A stretch of DNA of 64,000 nt from Cymbidium sinense (GCA_021442155.1 CM038221.1:149907601-149971600), one strand, 5' to 3'. Positions 35,822 through 49,329 are shown, counted from the stretch's first letter. Made by a program: numbers and translations. Notes: generated by a model not told the origin, from the sequence alone.

Positions 35822-37304
35822 TGGTGAATTATTTCTACCTTCATTCTATCTTCGTAAAAAATAAATGAAAAAAAAAAAATATGGTCCCACTTGTTGGGAC
35901 ACTACGTAGATTCACATATGTTCTTATTAGGGTGATCTGGTATGACATTAAGGAAATGTGTACTATCTCGAAAGACAAAAGTCACCACCCTACAATAGGC
36001 CTAATCACCTAAATAAGGACTCCTAAGGACTATGGGTCTTCGTATATACCAGAGATTCTTCCCCTACTTTCCATGGAAAAGTAAAGCATGGCTTATTTTA
36101 AACCGGGTTCATTAAGTTCCCTATGGAGGCAAGCCCCCATAGTTAATTACATCTTAATAAATGAGATTTCTTAGGAATACTCTTGATTAAGGTAAATGAT
36201 CATTGTCTCCAAAGATTACAAAGATATGACTATCAATCAATTAGTTTATTTTTAGAAGACCAAGTGGGATTGATCAAGAGGAGGGAGTTATTATCAAACC
36301 CAAAGATAAGTATGTAGGGATTGTAGAAGCTAATAAGCATCCCAAACTATTCTATGGTTAGGCTTTATATTTTTTTTTGAAATTGAGGGGAATTATTTGT
36401 TTGAGTTGAATTTTTATTAGAAATCTAGGGCTTACAATTCCATAACACAAGGTCATAGAAATGCCTTAGAGGTGAGGATTTTTGGCAACTTCTGAACCTA
36501 AATCTAGGGAGCTTCATTGAGGGTTAAAGCATGACCTAAATCTAAGGCAAAATGAGTATTTGGTTTACCTCCACAAGAGAGGATAAACTACCCTACTATT
36601 TGGACTTACAACTGCTTCGAGGCTGCCAATTAACTCATCCTATGACTTTAAATACACGAAGGCAAGTCATATGCTTTTGCAAGATAGATAAGTTATTGTT
36701 TATTTAGAAAAACTAAGTCCTTAAACACACCCCTAAGAGACTAGATCATGCATGAAATGATTAATGACTTAAATCTAATGTAAATATTATGTTTTATTTT
36801 CATTTTGGACAATCAATTTGACACGTGATTATAGGATTCATGTTTAATGCACCAAATCTCAAAGGTCAAGCCTTCACTAAGGTGGAAGCCCTCCAAATCA
36901 AGAGTGAAACAATATGCTTTTTATGCATGATGAGAAAGAAAATACAACATCCAGCTAAGGGGTTGTTAATTCTTTTATCTTGATTTATAACTTAATCTTT
37001 AAGTGAGATTATGAGTTATTTATTTTTATTTTTGAGTTGATTAATTAGTTAAAAATTTATTTTTTCTTAAGAGCCTAATCATCACCCAGACCATACATCA
37101 AAGTAAGGAAGAAACTAAGAAAATGTGGCATCTTAGTGCACAAGCTAAACGAACATCAATCAATTTATAAAGCTAGCGCAAAAGAATAAAAGGCCATTTG
37201 GGGTCTCACGCACAAACCAAAATAAATTGGGTAGAAGCTCTACCCTTACACAAACCCGATTATAAAATGAATAATTACAATCAAGAAGGAATTCATGTTA
37301 TGGG

Positions 37305-37362
37305 GGCCTTCATTCTTCATTCTTCATTTCTTCTTTCTTCTTTTTTCTTTCTTCTTTTGGTT
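37305..37362 (-). repeat. E3 left LTR pyrimidine run
   Basis: TTC/TTTC-rich on the plus strand, at the same LTR position as 17385-17465 and 57700-57772. Length varies between copies, as expected of a microsatellite. Confidence 0.7.
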
Positions 37363-40300
37363 GGTTGGAATGCGGTTGCTCTAAAGGCTTGGTACATAAG
37401 ACATAGTCTTATAACCAATGTTTATCTTAATCCACCATAACAATCATTCCAAATCCTAATTGCAAAATTACATGGAAAAGGGAAAGAAAATCTAACTAAA
37501 ACCTACAAAATAAAAGACAACAACCACATAACCCCAAGCATGTATGAATAAATTAGACTTAGACCCCACACATGGGTAACCAAGTCCACCTGGCCTATTT
37601 TTGATTATGCTTAGGGGTATAAGCAACCTGCACAGCAAAAACATTTATATTTTTATTGCAGGGCCCCTTAAACACAATCCCTTACTGAAGACAATGGTTA
37701 GACTAAGATCTCCCAACCATTCAATCTACACATATACACCCTAACATCTAGACTAAAATATCACATCATAAAATAAAAGCAAACATTAAAACCATGCACC
37801 ACTAACATAGACTAGAAATGTGGCTTATGGTGTGCTTATTTATTTGTGTGGTATGTAGTTTAAGGTTTAGATTTTCTAAGTATAAAAATGTTCAACTTGG
37901 AGGGTGGTTTCATTTAAGTGGTTTAGTTGATTTGTTTAGTTTTACTTGATGATGATTTTGTTTGAGTGAACCTATAGTTAATTACTAAGTTGTAAAGAGA
38001 AGAAAAGAGAAGAGAACTTCTCTTTCCTCCCTACCTGAAGTAATTTCTAAGGTAGATTCATTCATGAATTTTGTTTAGTGAATATTTTATTGTGTGCTTT
38101 AATTAATCCTAAGTTTAGATGGACTCTAAATAAACCTATTCAAAGAGAAAGGCATTTTAAGATTAAGTAAAGTGCATTACTATCACAAAACACACAATAT
38201 TTTATTTCTTTCCAACATGTGTAACATGCATATGGATGAATCCTAAGCATACCTATTCATGCAAATGGAAACGTTTAGCACACCTTAATGATGAATGCTA
38301 AGGTAAATTACTTAAGAAAATTTGGATGCTTCATGATGTATGATTTAGTTAAGTAGGAAAAGAGAGAATCTCTTATCCATTTTCATATGCACATTTACAA
38401 GTATGGAAGGCATAAGTGAGTATGACACCATTATTGTCAAGGTGTAAGGTACAAGACCTACTTGGGGCTACTTAAATCCTCGCAACCCCGGGGTGTCTAG
38501 ACTAATATACTACTTTTCTTAAATACATGTGCATGTACAAAAAGAAATGCATGGAAAGAGAATCATTCAAAAAAGTTTATGTTTATTTGTTTTGACTTGA
38601 TTGTTCAGTTTACATGTGTGATGTGGAGTTCCTTCTTAAGTCATGACATAGGTGTGCATAGGTATGGATTTAAATGTTATGTCTGTTTCAAATGGACTAT
38701 ACACTTTGCAAATCCTATACAAACCTATGTTAAGGAGGAGAAGGAAATCACATAACACATTTTATGCTATTCACATGCAAGTTTATAAGTATTTATAAAT
38801 AGCATATTTTTCATTTGTAATATTTGATTTATATGTTTTGACAATAGTGTTTGGGTATAGTAGTGATAATAGCCATTCATATTCTTACTTTAGCCAAAAC
38901 ATGCAATTTGACATAAAGGAAACATTTCATTTTAATTTGATTTTTCAAAAGACATGAATGCATGATTTTCATATAACATACACATTTAGCATGCTAGGAA
39001 AGAAATAAAGTGATGTAAGCATATAATTTCATTCACCTTAATTAATTCCTAAAGACAATCCTATGGAATAAGATTATTCAAAGTAAATCAAATTTGGTTT
39101 AAGAAAATTTTGATTTTTGTTTTGAGTTTGATTTGAATTTATGAAATGTGAGACGGTTTACTAGTCTTAACCCATCTCCCACATGTGTATATTATTTTAG
39201 TTTAATTTTATATCCATTAGATTAATTTTTGTATTTTGTTTTAGGTTAAGGTGTATATTAAGTCCATTAATCAGCCCATACCTACACCACTTTAACATAT
39301 TTAACCAAATAATTATGAGCCAATGTATGACATAAAATCACAAGGAATTTAAATCAGCAATGCACCTAAGAAAGAAAGGGACCTAATGCATTTGGGTCAC
39401 AATTAATGATTAATTAAGCTAAAAAGTTTAATTTAAGTACTTTCATAACCCTTCCCACACATATGGGTTAGATTTGATTTTCTTAAGCTACTTAGGTTAT
39501 TGAACACCCAAGCATCTACCCAAGAAGGAAAGATTTAAATTTTGATTGATTTTAAAATTTGATGAATTAAGACATTTAGTTAAGTGATTAAACTATTTAA
39601 TTAATTTGCACCTTAGTTACATTTTTATCCAAATGAAATAAACTTAGGGGAAAAGAATAAATCTCATTCCTAAGTTCATTCACTGTTCTAACATAATTAA
39701 CAAACTTAATTAATGAATTTATCACTATTTAATAGGTTAATTAATCATTTAATTAATAAAGAGAGTAATTAAGAGTGAATCAAGCAATTACCCTAATTAA
39801 ATCATTAATAAATTCCAAGAAAATTAGGGGAAGTAGAAGTCATCCCACTAAACAAACCTAAGAAGTTTGGAATTAATCAATGGAATAGTTAGGAAGTAAT
39901 TAACATAATTAAATTCCTAATAAAACCCAAATTGCATGAAATTTACTATTCAAAATCAATTAATCTTAATTTTAAGTTATTCCTCTTTGAAATATCTTCA
40001 AAATGCATTTGAGCTTGTATTTTTCCAATTTTTCTACATTTAGGTATGAATTTTTAAAGATTTTATGATTAAAACTTAATTAAATAGCCTAATTATATAA
40101 CTAATCTCATCGACATGGATGGCACGCTAAGCTACGTGGCATGATGATTGGTTATTTAAGTTGTCATATCGCTACACAATGGGCTATTGCGCTTTCCTCA
40201 TCAAAGATTGGTCAAGATCAAGCCCACATTATTAAAGGGATTAAAACACAGACCTAACGTGGATTAATAAGGCATCGTCCATCCAAAACATGCGTGATGG

Positions 40301-41379
40301 ATGGTCCATGATTCATTCCTGAGCTTTCTTGAGGGAGAGGGCAATCGTCCACCCTTAGGGCTTGACCCAAGCTCGATTGGGCTCAGATTGAGCTAAAATT
40401 GAACCCACACCATCAACATACAAGGATAAAGACCTCAAATAGTCAAATTAACTTGGGATGACACTTTCTTTCACAAAGGACCAAAGAAATCTATTCTAGG
40501 CTAAGTTTTGATCCATACCTTGCCATAGGCTATCACCGCAATCATTGAGAGGTAGCTTAGTGGAGACAAGCCTGTTGGGGCTTGAGGTTGAGTAGATCCT
40601 TCCAAAGTCCTCCTCCTAGCTTGCTTTGGTCTAGCTCCCACCTCCCTTGCCTTGGAAACTTGGAAGAAGCTTTGGATCAACTCGATGGGGTCCTCTTAGG
40701 GTGCTTGTAAGAGGAACTGGATTGAAACTGAGTGATGGATGAGTTTGAATTTTCCTTGAGCTCCCCTATTTTCTACTTCAAGAAACCTAGAATGAAGAAT
40801 TCAAAGTAGGTGGAAGAAGCTTGGAGGAGCTTGGGAATGCTTGCTCTGGCTTCCTATGCTTCAATCAAATATGAGTCTCTGTAAATGAAATGAAATTAGG
40901 GGGAGTATATCTTCCTCTAGAAGAATCGGGTGGCCAAGCTTGCATATGCCATTTGATCAAATTGATCCCATGAAGTGAGTTGGTTAAGCCATTTTCAGTG
41001 GCATGTGATTCAGTTTTGGCCTTGGAGTGGAGTGGTGAAGCTCCCATGTGCTTGAAATGAGTGGTGTGATCCCATGTGGAGAATTTTTAAGTGGAGGGTT
41101 AGTTTTGGCCTTGGGTTATGTTTGGCTGACCCAAACCCATTGGGTCATGTGCACCACACTCACTAGTGTCCACTTGGTCCACTAAGAGGGTGCCAAGTGG
41201 CCATGAAAAGGATATGACCAAATTCCAAGTGGAATTGGCCATAGTTACCCCTTGACCTAGGGGTAAAATGGTCATTTGGCTTTGATTCCACTTTAGGTAT
41301 ATTTAGAATAGTTTGAAATTAGGTTGGGCCAAATTTGAAAGAATTTGGAGTTGATTTGATGTCATTTGGCTCATGTTCA

Positions 41380-42150
41380 CCCATTTAGGTCAAAATGGGT
41401 CAACTTAGGTCAAGTTGACCAATCAGTCAAATTGGGTCAAACCAAGGGTTGGATCAAGTTCATATGATTATTTGAAATATGTTGGCATCATTGGTTTGGT
41501 TCAATTTGGTTTTGGTTCATTTGTTTTCATTTAGGTCAAATGGGTCAAGTCAATTAATTTGACCCATTTGAATTTGGTCATGGGTTGGTTTAGGTTTGGT
41601 TGGTCATTTAAAATATGTTGCAAGCTTTGGTTTCAATGAATTTTGATTTGATTTTGGCTCAATTTGACCTTTTAGGTCAAGTTGGGTTCATGGTCAATGG
41701 GTTGTAATTGAGGCTTTGTCAAGTTCAACAAGTGGTTTAGAATGAATTTGACCCATCAATCAATTTGGCTTAGATCAAGATTTGAACATTTTGACTTTTA
41801 GGTCAAGTTGGGTCAACTTGGGTCAAGTGGCCAATTGGGCTAGGTTAGCTCAAATGATGACTTGGTCAAGTTCAAACATTGATCATGAATTAGTTTTGAT
41901 CAATGGTTTCAATCAATTTGGCCTATGGTGGATTTTGGCTAGTTTAGGTTTCATTTTGGCTAAGTGTTGACTTGGTCAACCCTTAGGTTTGACTTAGTTT
42001 GACCCAATTTGAGTGATTGATCATCTCATGATGATTGTTACAATGTGAGGCTTGGGCAAGTTCAATCCAATTTTGGTATGATTATCATTTGGCTCAAAAA
42101 GGGTACTTTAGGTTACGTTGGGTCAAGTGAGCCTAAGTGGGTCAATTGGT
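41380..42150 (-). promoter_or_regulatory. E3 left LTR: TTGACC/GGTCAA array
   Basis: Same dense hexamers as in the other LTRs, for example at 41388-41445. The TATAT dyad follows at 40899-40917 in the sense direction. Function inferred. Confidence 0.4.
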
Positions 42151-43336
42151 TTGATCAATAATTGATTCAAGTTTGGTTGAACTCACATATGGACTTATGA
42201 TTGAAATATAAATCCATGTGCAAGTGATTTGGAATCAAATGGGTTTTGATTCATTTGACAATTTCAAGTTCAAAGGGTGAACAAGACTTGGGTTTGATTT
42301 TTTTTTTTGAATTTAGTTTTGGTTTGATGATTGAAGTTTATTTTTGTTTGATTCATGATTGAAGTATTGATTTAAAAGAAATCAAGGGTTTGTTTGATTT
42401 GAGTTGATTTGATCAAGTTCAAGAATTTGACTTGAAAGGTTTAGTGATTTGAGATTTGGGTTTGAGTTTTGGATTTAGTTTTGGTTTGATGATTGAAGTT
42501 TACGTTTATATCTGGATTCATGATTGAAGGATTGATTGAATGATGAAAAAAAATCAAAAGTTTGGCTTGATTTGAGGTTGATTTGATCAAGTTCAAGAAT
42601 TTGACTTGAAATGTGTAGCTTTGATTTTGATTAGATTTGGGTTTGAATTTTGAATTTTTTTTGTTATTTGAATTTATATTTCAATTATATTTGTGAATAT
42701 AAACAAGAAAATAAATGGGTTATGATAAAAATTCTTTAAGTTGAAGTGATTGGAATTTGATTTAGGCTAATTCCATAAGATGGAATCAAAGTGACTTAGG
42801 AAAGATTTTTAAACTTGGAATTGAGTTTTAATTTAATTTTTGGTCATTTGAATTTATATTTCATTTATATTTGTGAATATAAAATGAGAATATAAAATGA
42901 GAAAATTTTGAATTTGAATTGATTTGAATTTGATTTGAGGTAAGTCCATAAGATGGAATCAAAGGGACTTAGGAAATATTTTAGATTTGGAATTCAATCA
43001 TGGGTTTCAATCATTTGGAATTTATTTGAATTTAAAGAAATTAATTGAGTTGATTTGAGGTTGAATTTATTTTGAGATTTGATTTAGAATTGATTTGAGT
43101 TTGACTTGAAAGAAGGAAGTGAAGATTTGGTTCAAGCTATAGGGTTGGAAAATTTTTCTAACACTAATGAGGCATGACCTATTCCTATGGCTAACCTCTT
43201 TCTAAGTCTCTTTGGGGCCGAAAGTGTCACCTAATCCAGAAAATGTCTTAAGACTAAGGAACCCTTAGTGTCTAAGAGGAGTCTTATGTCTAAGATGGAG
43301 AGGTTGAGGACTCATTCTAAAAATGAGGTCAACAAA

Positions 43337-45550
43337 GGGCGCCCAATTGGTGTTGTGTGACTGACAAGGTACACTACACGTATTGTTGTTGATCAAAATG
43401 ATTAACAATACTGAATGATCACAAGCACTAACAGAAATGATCTACTACTAACCCAAGGTGTAGAAGGAATCAAGAGCTTAGTGCAATGTGACTCTATTCA
43501 TGTCAAAGACATAAGAGTGTGAAAGAGCAATCCACTGGGGATTGAGTATTTGAACCTTCCACTAGGGAACAAGTCGAAGTCATCCACAAAGAGATGAGAG
43601 GTTTAATTTGGTTTCTCACTGGGGAGAAGTTGATTTGATTTGTTGATTTAGGGTTTGGTGATCCACTAGGGATGAAAAAGTGAACTCTCCACTAGGGGAG
43701 CAAGTTCAAGTCATCCACTAGGGAGAAGAGGGTTAAATTATTTTTACTCCACTGAAAGAGGTTGATTGAGCTTGTTTTGTTTATTTAGTTTGACTCCATG
43801 GGAAGTTAGATTAAATTTGTTTCAAATTTTACTCCACTGGGGGAGGTTGAGTGATTTGTTTCATATTTTAAAATTTTGAATTTTTTGATGAACCTTGTTG
43901 GTTTACGAAGGACTGCACTAAGTAGGGGCATGGTGGCCTAAGCCTAACTCAGATTTACCAATCCGAAAGGGTAGTCTACCGATCACATAGTAGGACTAGC
44001 CAACCAATGGAATTGCCTTTTGATTTGCAATGGTCAAGTTTAAGAAGAAAGTGCGGGGACTCACATCTTTCAAAATAAGGAACCACTGGGGTGACACATT
44101 AGCAAGGTAATATATCAACCCGACCTAGGGCTGATTATCGAGTGAATGTCGATGGGGGACTTAAATCAGCTCAAAGATAGTCAAGATTAATTTCATTTTT
44201 TTTAATTATTTTGGATTCCATTGGTTTACGAAGGATCACACTGAGAAGGAACTTATATCATCCTAAACACATCTCAGATTTACTAAAGCAAAGGGAGTAG
44301 CTTCCCAACTGAGGGGAGAACTATCCAACCAAATGAGTGCCTTTTATTTTATAATTATTAGTTCAAGGGAAGAAAGCACGAGGACCCACGTCTTTCACTA
44401 CAAGAGGCCATTAGGGTAATTGCACTTTAACAAATCAACCCGACCTGGCTACTCATGCCATGCATCATGCTAGAAAGGATGTATAGTAGACTTACATCTT
44501 CCAAAGAGGAATGACTACCAGGGTAACCTGCTTGTGGCAAAATAGATTGAACCTGACTTAAGAGAGACTACGGAGAGAGTGCCGACCCGAGGACTTATCT
44601 CAACTCAAGTAGTCAGGCAATTCCTATAGGGAGTTCTACTGATACTACCCTAAAGATAGGATGGCTTGGGAAAAGGGGCCCTTTGGGGGCTTGAATTCCT
44701 AATCCACAAGCAAATAATTTGTTTATTTATTGTGGACCCTGTTAGTTTGTGAGGGATCAAATTAAGAAGGAGCTTATATTAGCCTAGACCTATCTCAGAT
44801 TCACTGAACCAAGGGAGAATATGCTGCATCTGTTAAACAAATTCTCCAACCACAGGGGTGGCTACTAGAAAGGGGAACTGTCCAATCCAAGAGTAACCCA
44901 GGTAGTGTCTAAATGGGGTTGCAAAGGACGTGATCCAAATAGAGTGCCCAGGGGAGGGGGCTAAGGGCTTGATTCCAAAACCGAGAAGATAATATGCATA
45001 GTATTGGCCAACTCAAGGAGAAAGCATGGACTCACATGAGAGTATCCAGGTGAGTCATGTCGATAGAACATCAACCAACCTAAGGTGCCCATCGGTTTGC
45101 AACAATCGCCTAGAAGAAAGCTCGGGACTCACATCCTATAGCGAATCGACTGATAGTCTATTTCGCTCTCAAGTGCATCCAACCTAGGGTGACTATTGAG
45201 TGAATGCCACTGGGGGACTTATATCAACTCAAAAGTAGTCAAGAGAAAGGAGCATCTGGGACTTATCTCAAATATACTCAACCTAGTTAGCATGATGGTT
45301 AGTTCAAGAAGAAAGCACAGGACTCACATCTTCTTAAATAAAATCAACATGAGGTAGCTATGGGCAAAGGAAGTATACCAAACCAAGGCTCATTGGTTTA
45401 TAAATGATGGTCAAGTGAAGAAAGCAAGGGACTCACATCCACACAAGTGACCAGGGTGATACTAACAAGGAGTAACTAACCTAGAGCAGCTAATGAGTGA
45501 GTGCCACAAGGGGGCTGCTCACATCAAAATAGCCAAGATAAAGATATGTT
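43337..45550 (-). repeat. E3 3' region: degenerate repeat array
   Basis: Between the integrase stop and the 3' LTR. Units with CCACTGGGG/CCACTAGGG cores dominate 43540-43860 (for example 43550, 43617, 43667, 43701, 43834). GGGACTCACATC units dominate 43990-45440. All frames are closed. Matches 3593-5720 and 27649-29700 in order. The first bases next to the LTR (AAGGGCGCCCAATTGG) are not purine-rich on the sense strand. Confidence 0.75.
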
Positions 45551-45569
45551 TGTTTTGTGCTTTGTAAAG

Positions 45570-45845
45570 TAGGATGCCGCTTGGGTTCTCTCACACCTAC
45601 CCTAAACACGGTTGGGGAATTTGATGAAATGGTTCCATGGATGGCAGCTGAGATTCCCACCAAGAAAGGATGTCGCTTGGGTTATCTTACACCTAACTTA
45701 ATTGTGCTAATCAAAATAGGATGCCTCTTGGGTTCTCTCACACCTATTCTAGTAGTGCTGGGGAATTGTGTTTAGTTGTGTTCATGTTGTGAAAGAGGGA
45801 TAGGAAGCCTCTTGGGTTCTCTTACACTTATCCTAAACATGTGGT
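45570..45845 (-). repeat. E3 four-copy 40-bp tandem repeat
   Basis: Copies start near 45570, 45667, 45718 and 45798, each with (G)GATGCC/T-CTTGGGTTCTCT followed by 'cacacctac' and ending near an 'aacacg' or 'agtgctg' block. It lies about 100 bp downstream of the integrase stop. Also in E2 (29715-29990), so it predates both insertions. Confidence 0.8.
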
Positions 45846-45949
45846 GGATTCGCAAGACAAGCAAATAACACTTCGAATGAAGAGAAGATTTTGATGAATT
45901 GGAATTCAATTTTATTTTTTCTGATTGATAATTATTTTCATACATGTTT

Positions 45950-46990
45950 TTATGGGTAATATTTCTTCAAATAGAGCTCATTAATTGGAAGCATTGGGTG
46001 TTCCCCTTTACAATCAATAAGCTGATAAGATCCTCCTTGGTAGGCTTTCTCTATGACATAGGGGCCTTCCCAAGTGGGTTCAAACTTGCCTCCCATCTTT
46101 CGACGAGCAACAATTGGTCTCCTTAGACTACAAGTTCTCCTACTTGAAAAGACCTGTAGGACCACTTGTTGTGAGCTTGAATCATTTTGGCTTTGATAAC
46201 CTCGTTCTAGCATGCCCATAGGCGCTCTCCTCCAAACCTTGAGCTCTTCTAACCACAACCATTTCTTCAGAAGTGATTTTGCTACCCAATGCTATCCTTA
46301 ATGATGGGAGTTGAACTTCTAAAGGTAGAATGGCTTAAGATCCATACACTAAGGAGAATGGGGTAGATTGAGTTGGAGTTCTGTATGTGGTACAATAGGC
46401 CCACAAGACTTCAACCAATTGCTCATGCCACTGTTGTTATTGTCGTCAAGTGTCTTCTTTAGTATCTGGATGAGAGTTTTGTTGAATGCTTTCTAGCCAT
46501 TTGCTGGGTAGTAGATGGTGGAGTATCTCAATCTATACCATGTCTTCTGAAAGCTTGATCTTGGTGCTTTTGAATGCAATACCATTATCGATATAATTCA
46601 TCGAGGCACCCAAACCTATATACAATATGGTTCCTAAAAACGGACATGCCGAAATGCGTGACCTCTTGGAGTGGGATTGCCTCCGCCCACTTGGAAAAGT
46701 AGTCGGTGGCTTCGAGAATGAACCGATGACCCTTAAAAGAAGGAGGATCAATAAGACCCACAATGTCGATACCCTAACACTCAAATGGCCACGAGGCCAA
46801 AGTAGGATGTAGAATGTTGGGTGGTTGATGTAGGACCACACCATGTACCTAACACTAATGGCATCTTCTAGACACATCCATGCAATTTGTAATCATCGAA
46901 GGCCAGTAGTATCCTAGTCCCTTGATCTTTTCTTTCATCTTTGGACTGGATTGATGCTCACATAGACTGAATGTACCTTAATCAATTATG
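45950..46990 (-). pseudogene. E3 integrase
   Basis: Would insert the cDNA into chromosomes. In sense order: a zinc-binding remnant with LGYYWPSMITNCMDV and a CH..C..H block broken by two TAGs (46855-46857, 46849-46851); another TAG near 46773; then the core GIDIVG, DPPSFKGHRFIL and ATDYFSKWAEAIPL (46770-46660); and YIDNG (about 46575-46595). The third acidic position (NGQAE motif) is altered: a TAG (46493-46495) is followed by Lys (46490-46492). The C-terminal domain is open, 46258-45950, with GPYVIEKAYQGG and ELYLKKYYP. The natural TAA is at 45952-45950. Upstream frames shift; inactive. Confidence 0.88.
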
Positions 46991-46999
46991 GCTTCATGT

Positions 47000-47700
47000 T
47001 TATCCAAATAAAGATAAACCACATTTGATCAAAAGACCATCATATAAGGTGCCATCCATGATAGGAGAGCTCTTCATTTGATGGGCTTGTGATTTATCTT
47101 GAGGTAGTTTGCTGGTGTTCAAGTAATCTATGAACGGTTGCCTCCAATCCATCTCCTTGTCCTTATAGACAAGGATAACATCCCCTTCAAGAGAAAGTCT
47201 CTCGATGAGTTCAACATCAATAAGAGATATGACTTGTCTATTTTGGACCCTTATTGGAATGGACTCATCATCCGAAGATGTCAATTCTTTAGCAAGTTTG
47301 GCCAAAGCTTCTACTACTGTGTTCTCTCCTCGAGGGACCTTGTAGATGGTGACCTCAGGAATTTGGGCCAACAGCTTCATGGTATACTCATGGTAATGAC
47401 AAAGCTTGGGTTTGGGAACCTTGTAGGACCCGGTAATCTGGTTAATGATCAACTAAGAGTCCCCATAGATATTGATTCTTTTGACACACACTGTGATGGT
47501 TAACTCTAGACTAGCAATCAAAGCCTCATACTCAGCTTCATTGTTGGTGCATGGATTGAAGAGATAGTATGAGAATCTCATCACATCATGGTCCGAGTTA
47601 AGAGAACTATTCCTACCCCTATCTTTCTTGGAAGAGTAGATCGTGGTGCTTCTCCTTTATGAAAGGAAGTCATGCCATCAAAATACATCTCCCAATGATG
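47000..47700 (-). pseudogene. E3 RNase H domain and linker to integrase
   Basis: First catalytic Asp in MYFDG near 47680-47695, the Glu in NNEAEYEALIASLEL (47550-47500), and the third Asp in NIYGDS just before an in-frame TAG at 47453-47455. The open piece 47452-47000 continues LIINQITGSYKV, then VPRGENTVVEALAKLAKEL (end of RNase H), then a linker with VISLIDVELIERLSLEGD and WRQPFIDYLNTSKLPQD that leads to the integrase zinc domain. E2 has Gln (CAG) at the TAG position. Acts on RNA-DNA hybrids in the family. Confidence 0.85.
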
Positions 47701-48239
47701 ATTGTCAACCTCCCTTAAGTTCATGATTTGTTCATCAGGGAGATCGTCACTAAGCGAGAATCGAAGTGGCGTATGCTAAGAAATCTAGTGCTTGTCCTTT
47801 TACCCACGGAGGGGTACGAATGTGATATCAAACTATAAGAGATCATGGACCAATGTGCCAATCATCCAGATAGCATTGGCCATTTCATGAGATAATGTAG
47901 TGGATTGGTTCTTGAAATCAAGTTCACCTTATCAGAAAGCATATAGTTTAGTAGCTTTTGGGATGCAAAGATTAAAGCTAGTCAATGTTTCTCAATAGGT
48001 GGGTAGTTTGCTTTAGGATCGACGATGAGGTAGTAGAGTACTTCCTTCCCTTCATGCCAACAAAGCGCCAAGGGAGTCATCCAATGCAAAGAGTAGGATG
48101 AGGCCTACCGATGGGGCTAAGAACTGGGCTTCAAAAATATTGCTTGATATCTTCAAAGGATGCACTTATCATCCCACTTGAACTTGGCATCCTTTTGACA
48201 AGTGCTAAAATGGTTGCATCTCCGATAGGTTGGAGATAA

Positions 48240-49327
48240 AGCATCTTAGATATGCCAACCATCCTTGAAAGATCCGAGTTGAGTTAAACTTTAGGAGGTG
48301 GCATTTCTAAGATAGCTTTGATCTTTTCTAGATCTATTTCTATTCCCGTGTCGACAACAAACCCAAGGAATTTCTCTCAAGCTACTCAATGCACACTTGG
48401 GGTTTCATTTTGAGGTTGTATTATCTTAACATTTGAAAACTACTCAAAAAAGAGATGGTCTTCCTTTTCTTTCTTGACTACTAAATCATCAACATAGCAC
48501 TCAACTTGATGATGGATGAGTTCATTGAAGATCTGAGTCATGGCGGTTGGTATGTAGCACCGCATTTTAAGGAAGGCCAATATAATAATAGATTGATGGG
48601 GTTCAAAAGCAATGTTTCTTTCATCCTCCATCTTGATTTGGTTATAGTATGATGACCCATCCATGAAGGAGAAAATTGCATAAGATGGGGTGATGTCCAC
48701 TATTAATTCTAGTATAGGAAGAGGAAACTCATCCCTAAGAAATGCCTTATTTAAGTCCCTGAAATTGATGCATATGTAAATTTGGCCATTCTTTTTCTTA
48801 ACTGGTATGACACTGGCTAACCAGGTAGGGTATTTTTCTTCCCTGATGAAACTAACATCGATCAATTTCTTGACTTTAGAAATGACCTGTTGTTCAATTT
48901 CTAATCGCATGCATCTAGGAGCTTGCTTGATTGGGTTGGTGTTAGGGTGTATTGCTAGTTTGTGGACTATAAAATTAAGAGATAATCCAGGCATTTCTTC
49001 ATAGCTCCATGCAAAGTAGTCCTTAAACTCAGTCAATAGCCTAACTAAGTCATTAGTTTCTTCTTCATTCAGCAAGGAACTGATGTATGTTGGGCATGGA
49101 TTTTCTTCCATCATGAGGTTGATTTCTTTAAGCTTGTAAATTGTTGAATGAATTTTCTCTTCAAATTCTGGTGGTGCATCTTTGATTTGGAGATCATCTG
49201 GATCATCTAAAGTTTCTAAACACACATCCTCATAAGAGTTAGTGTGGTGTGAAAAGAACCTATCAAATTTTAAATGATTGATGACAACTAAGCAGTAATC
49301 GTCATCATCATCGACTACCGTACTCAA
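48240..49327 (-). pseudogene. E3 reverse transcriptase
   Basis: One 295-codon open stretch (49327-48440) covers most of the domain. It contains the acidic lead (DDDDDYCLVVINHL), EEETNDLVRLLTEF, FAWSYEEMPGL, IKQAPRCMRLEIEQQV, FIREEKYPTWLASVIPV, KKKNGQIYICINFRDLNKA, FSFMDGSSYYNQIKM and the catalytic CYVDDLVVK. Compared with E2 it lacks residues around the fingers-palm junction: the PFGLKN block is missing or altered between NIAFEP and TAMTQIF, where E1 has MPFGLKN. The thumb continues out of frame to about 48240. RT would copy the genomic RNA from the tRNA primer. Confidence 0.92.
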
Positions 49328-49329
49328 AT

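Larger units (their letters stand above)
35822..43336 (-). repeat. E3 left (3') LTR, about 7.5 kb
   Basis: Starts TGGTGAATTATTTC and ends GAGGTCAACA at 43325-43334, followed by internal sequence. Contents in sense order are: 'gatttgatttga'-rich DNA (43130-42290), TTGACC array (42150-41380), TATAT dyad (40899-40917), TTAATTAA-rich DNA (40080-38900), conserved island (38400-38510), pyrimidine run (37305-37362) and the terminal 1.4 kb. The 42300-42900 part holds two partly duplicated units containing 'tttggtttgatgattgaag'. No genes. There is no purine tract immediately inside the LTR, where the plus-strand primer would be expected. Confidence 0.85.

Noticed and set aside
47138..47503. Plus-strand 121-codon ORF
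   Set aside because: It is the antisense shadow of the RNase H/integrase linker, which carries clear family motifs on the minus strand.
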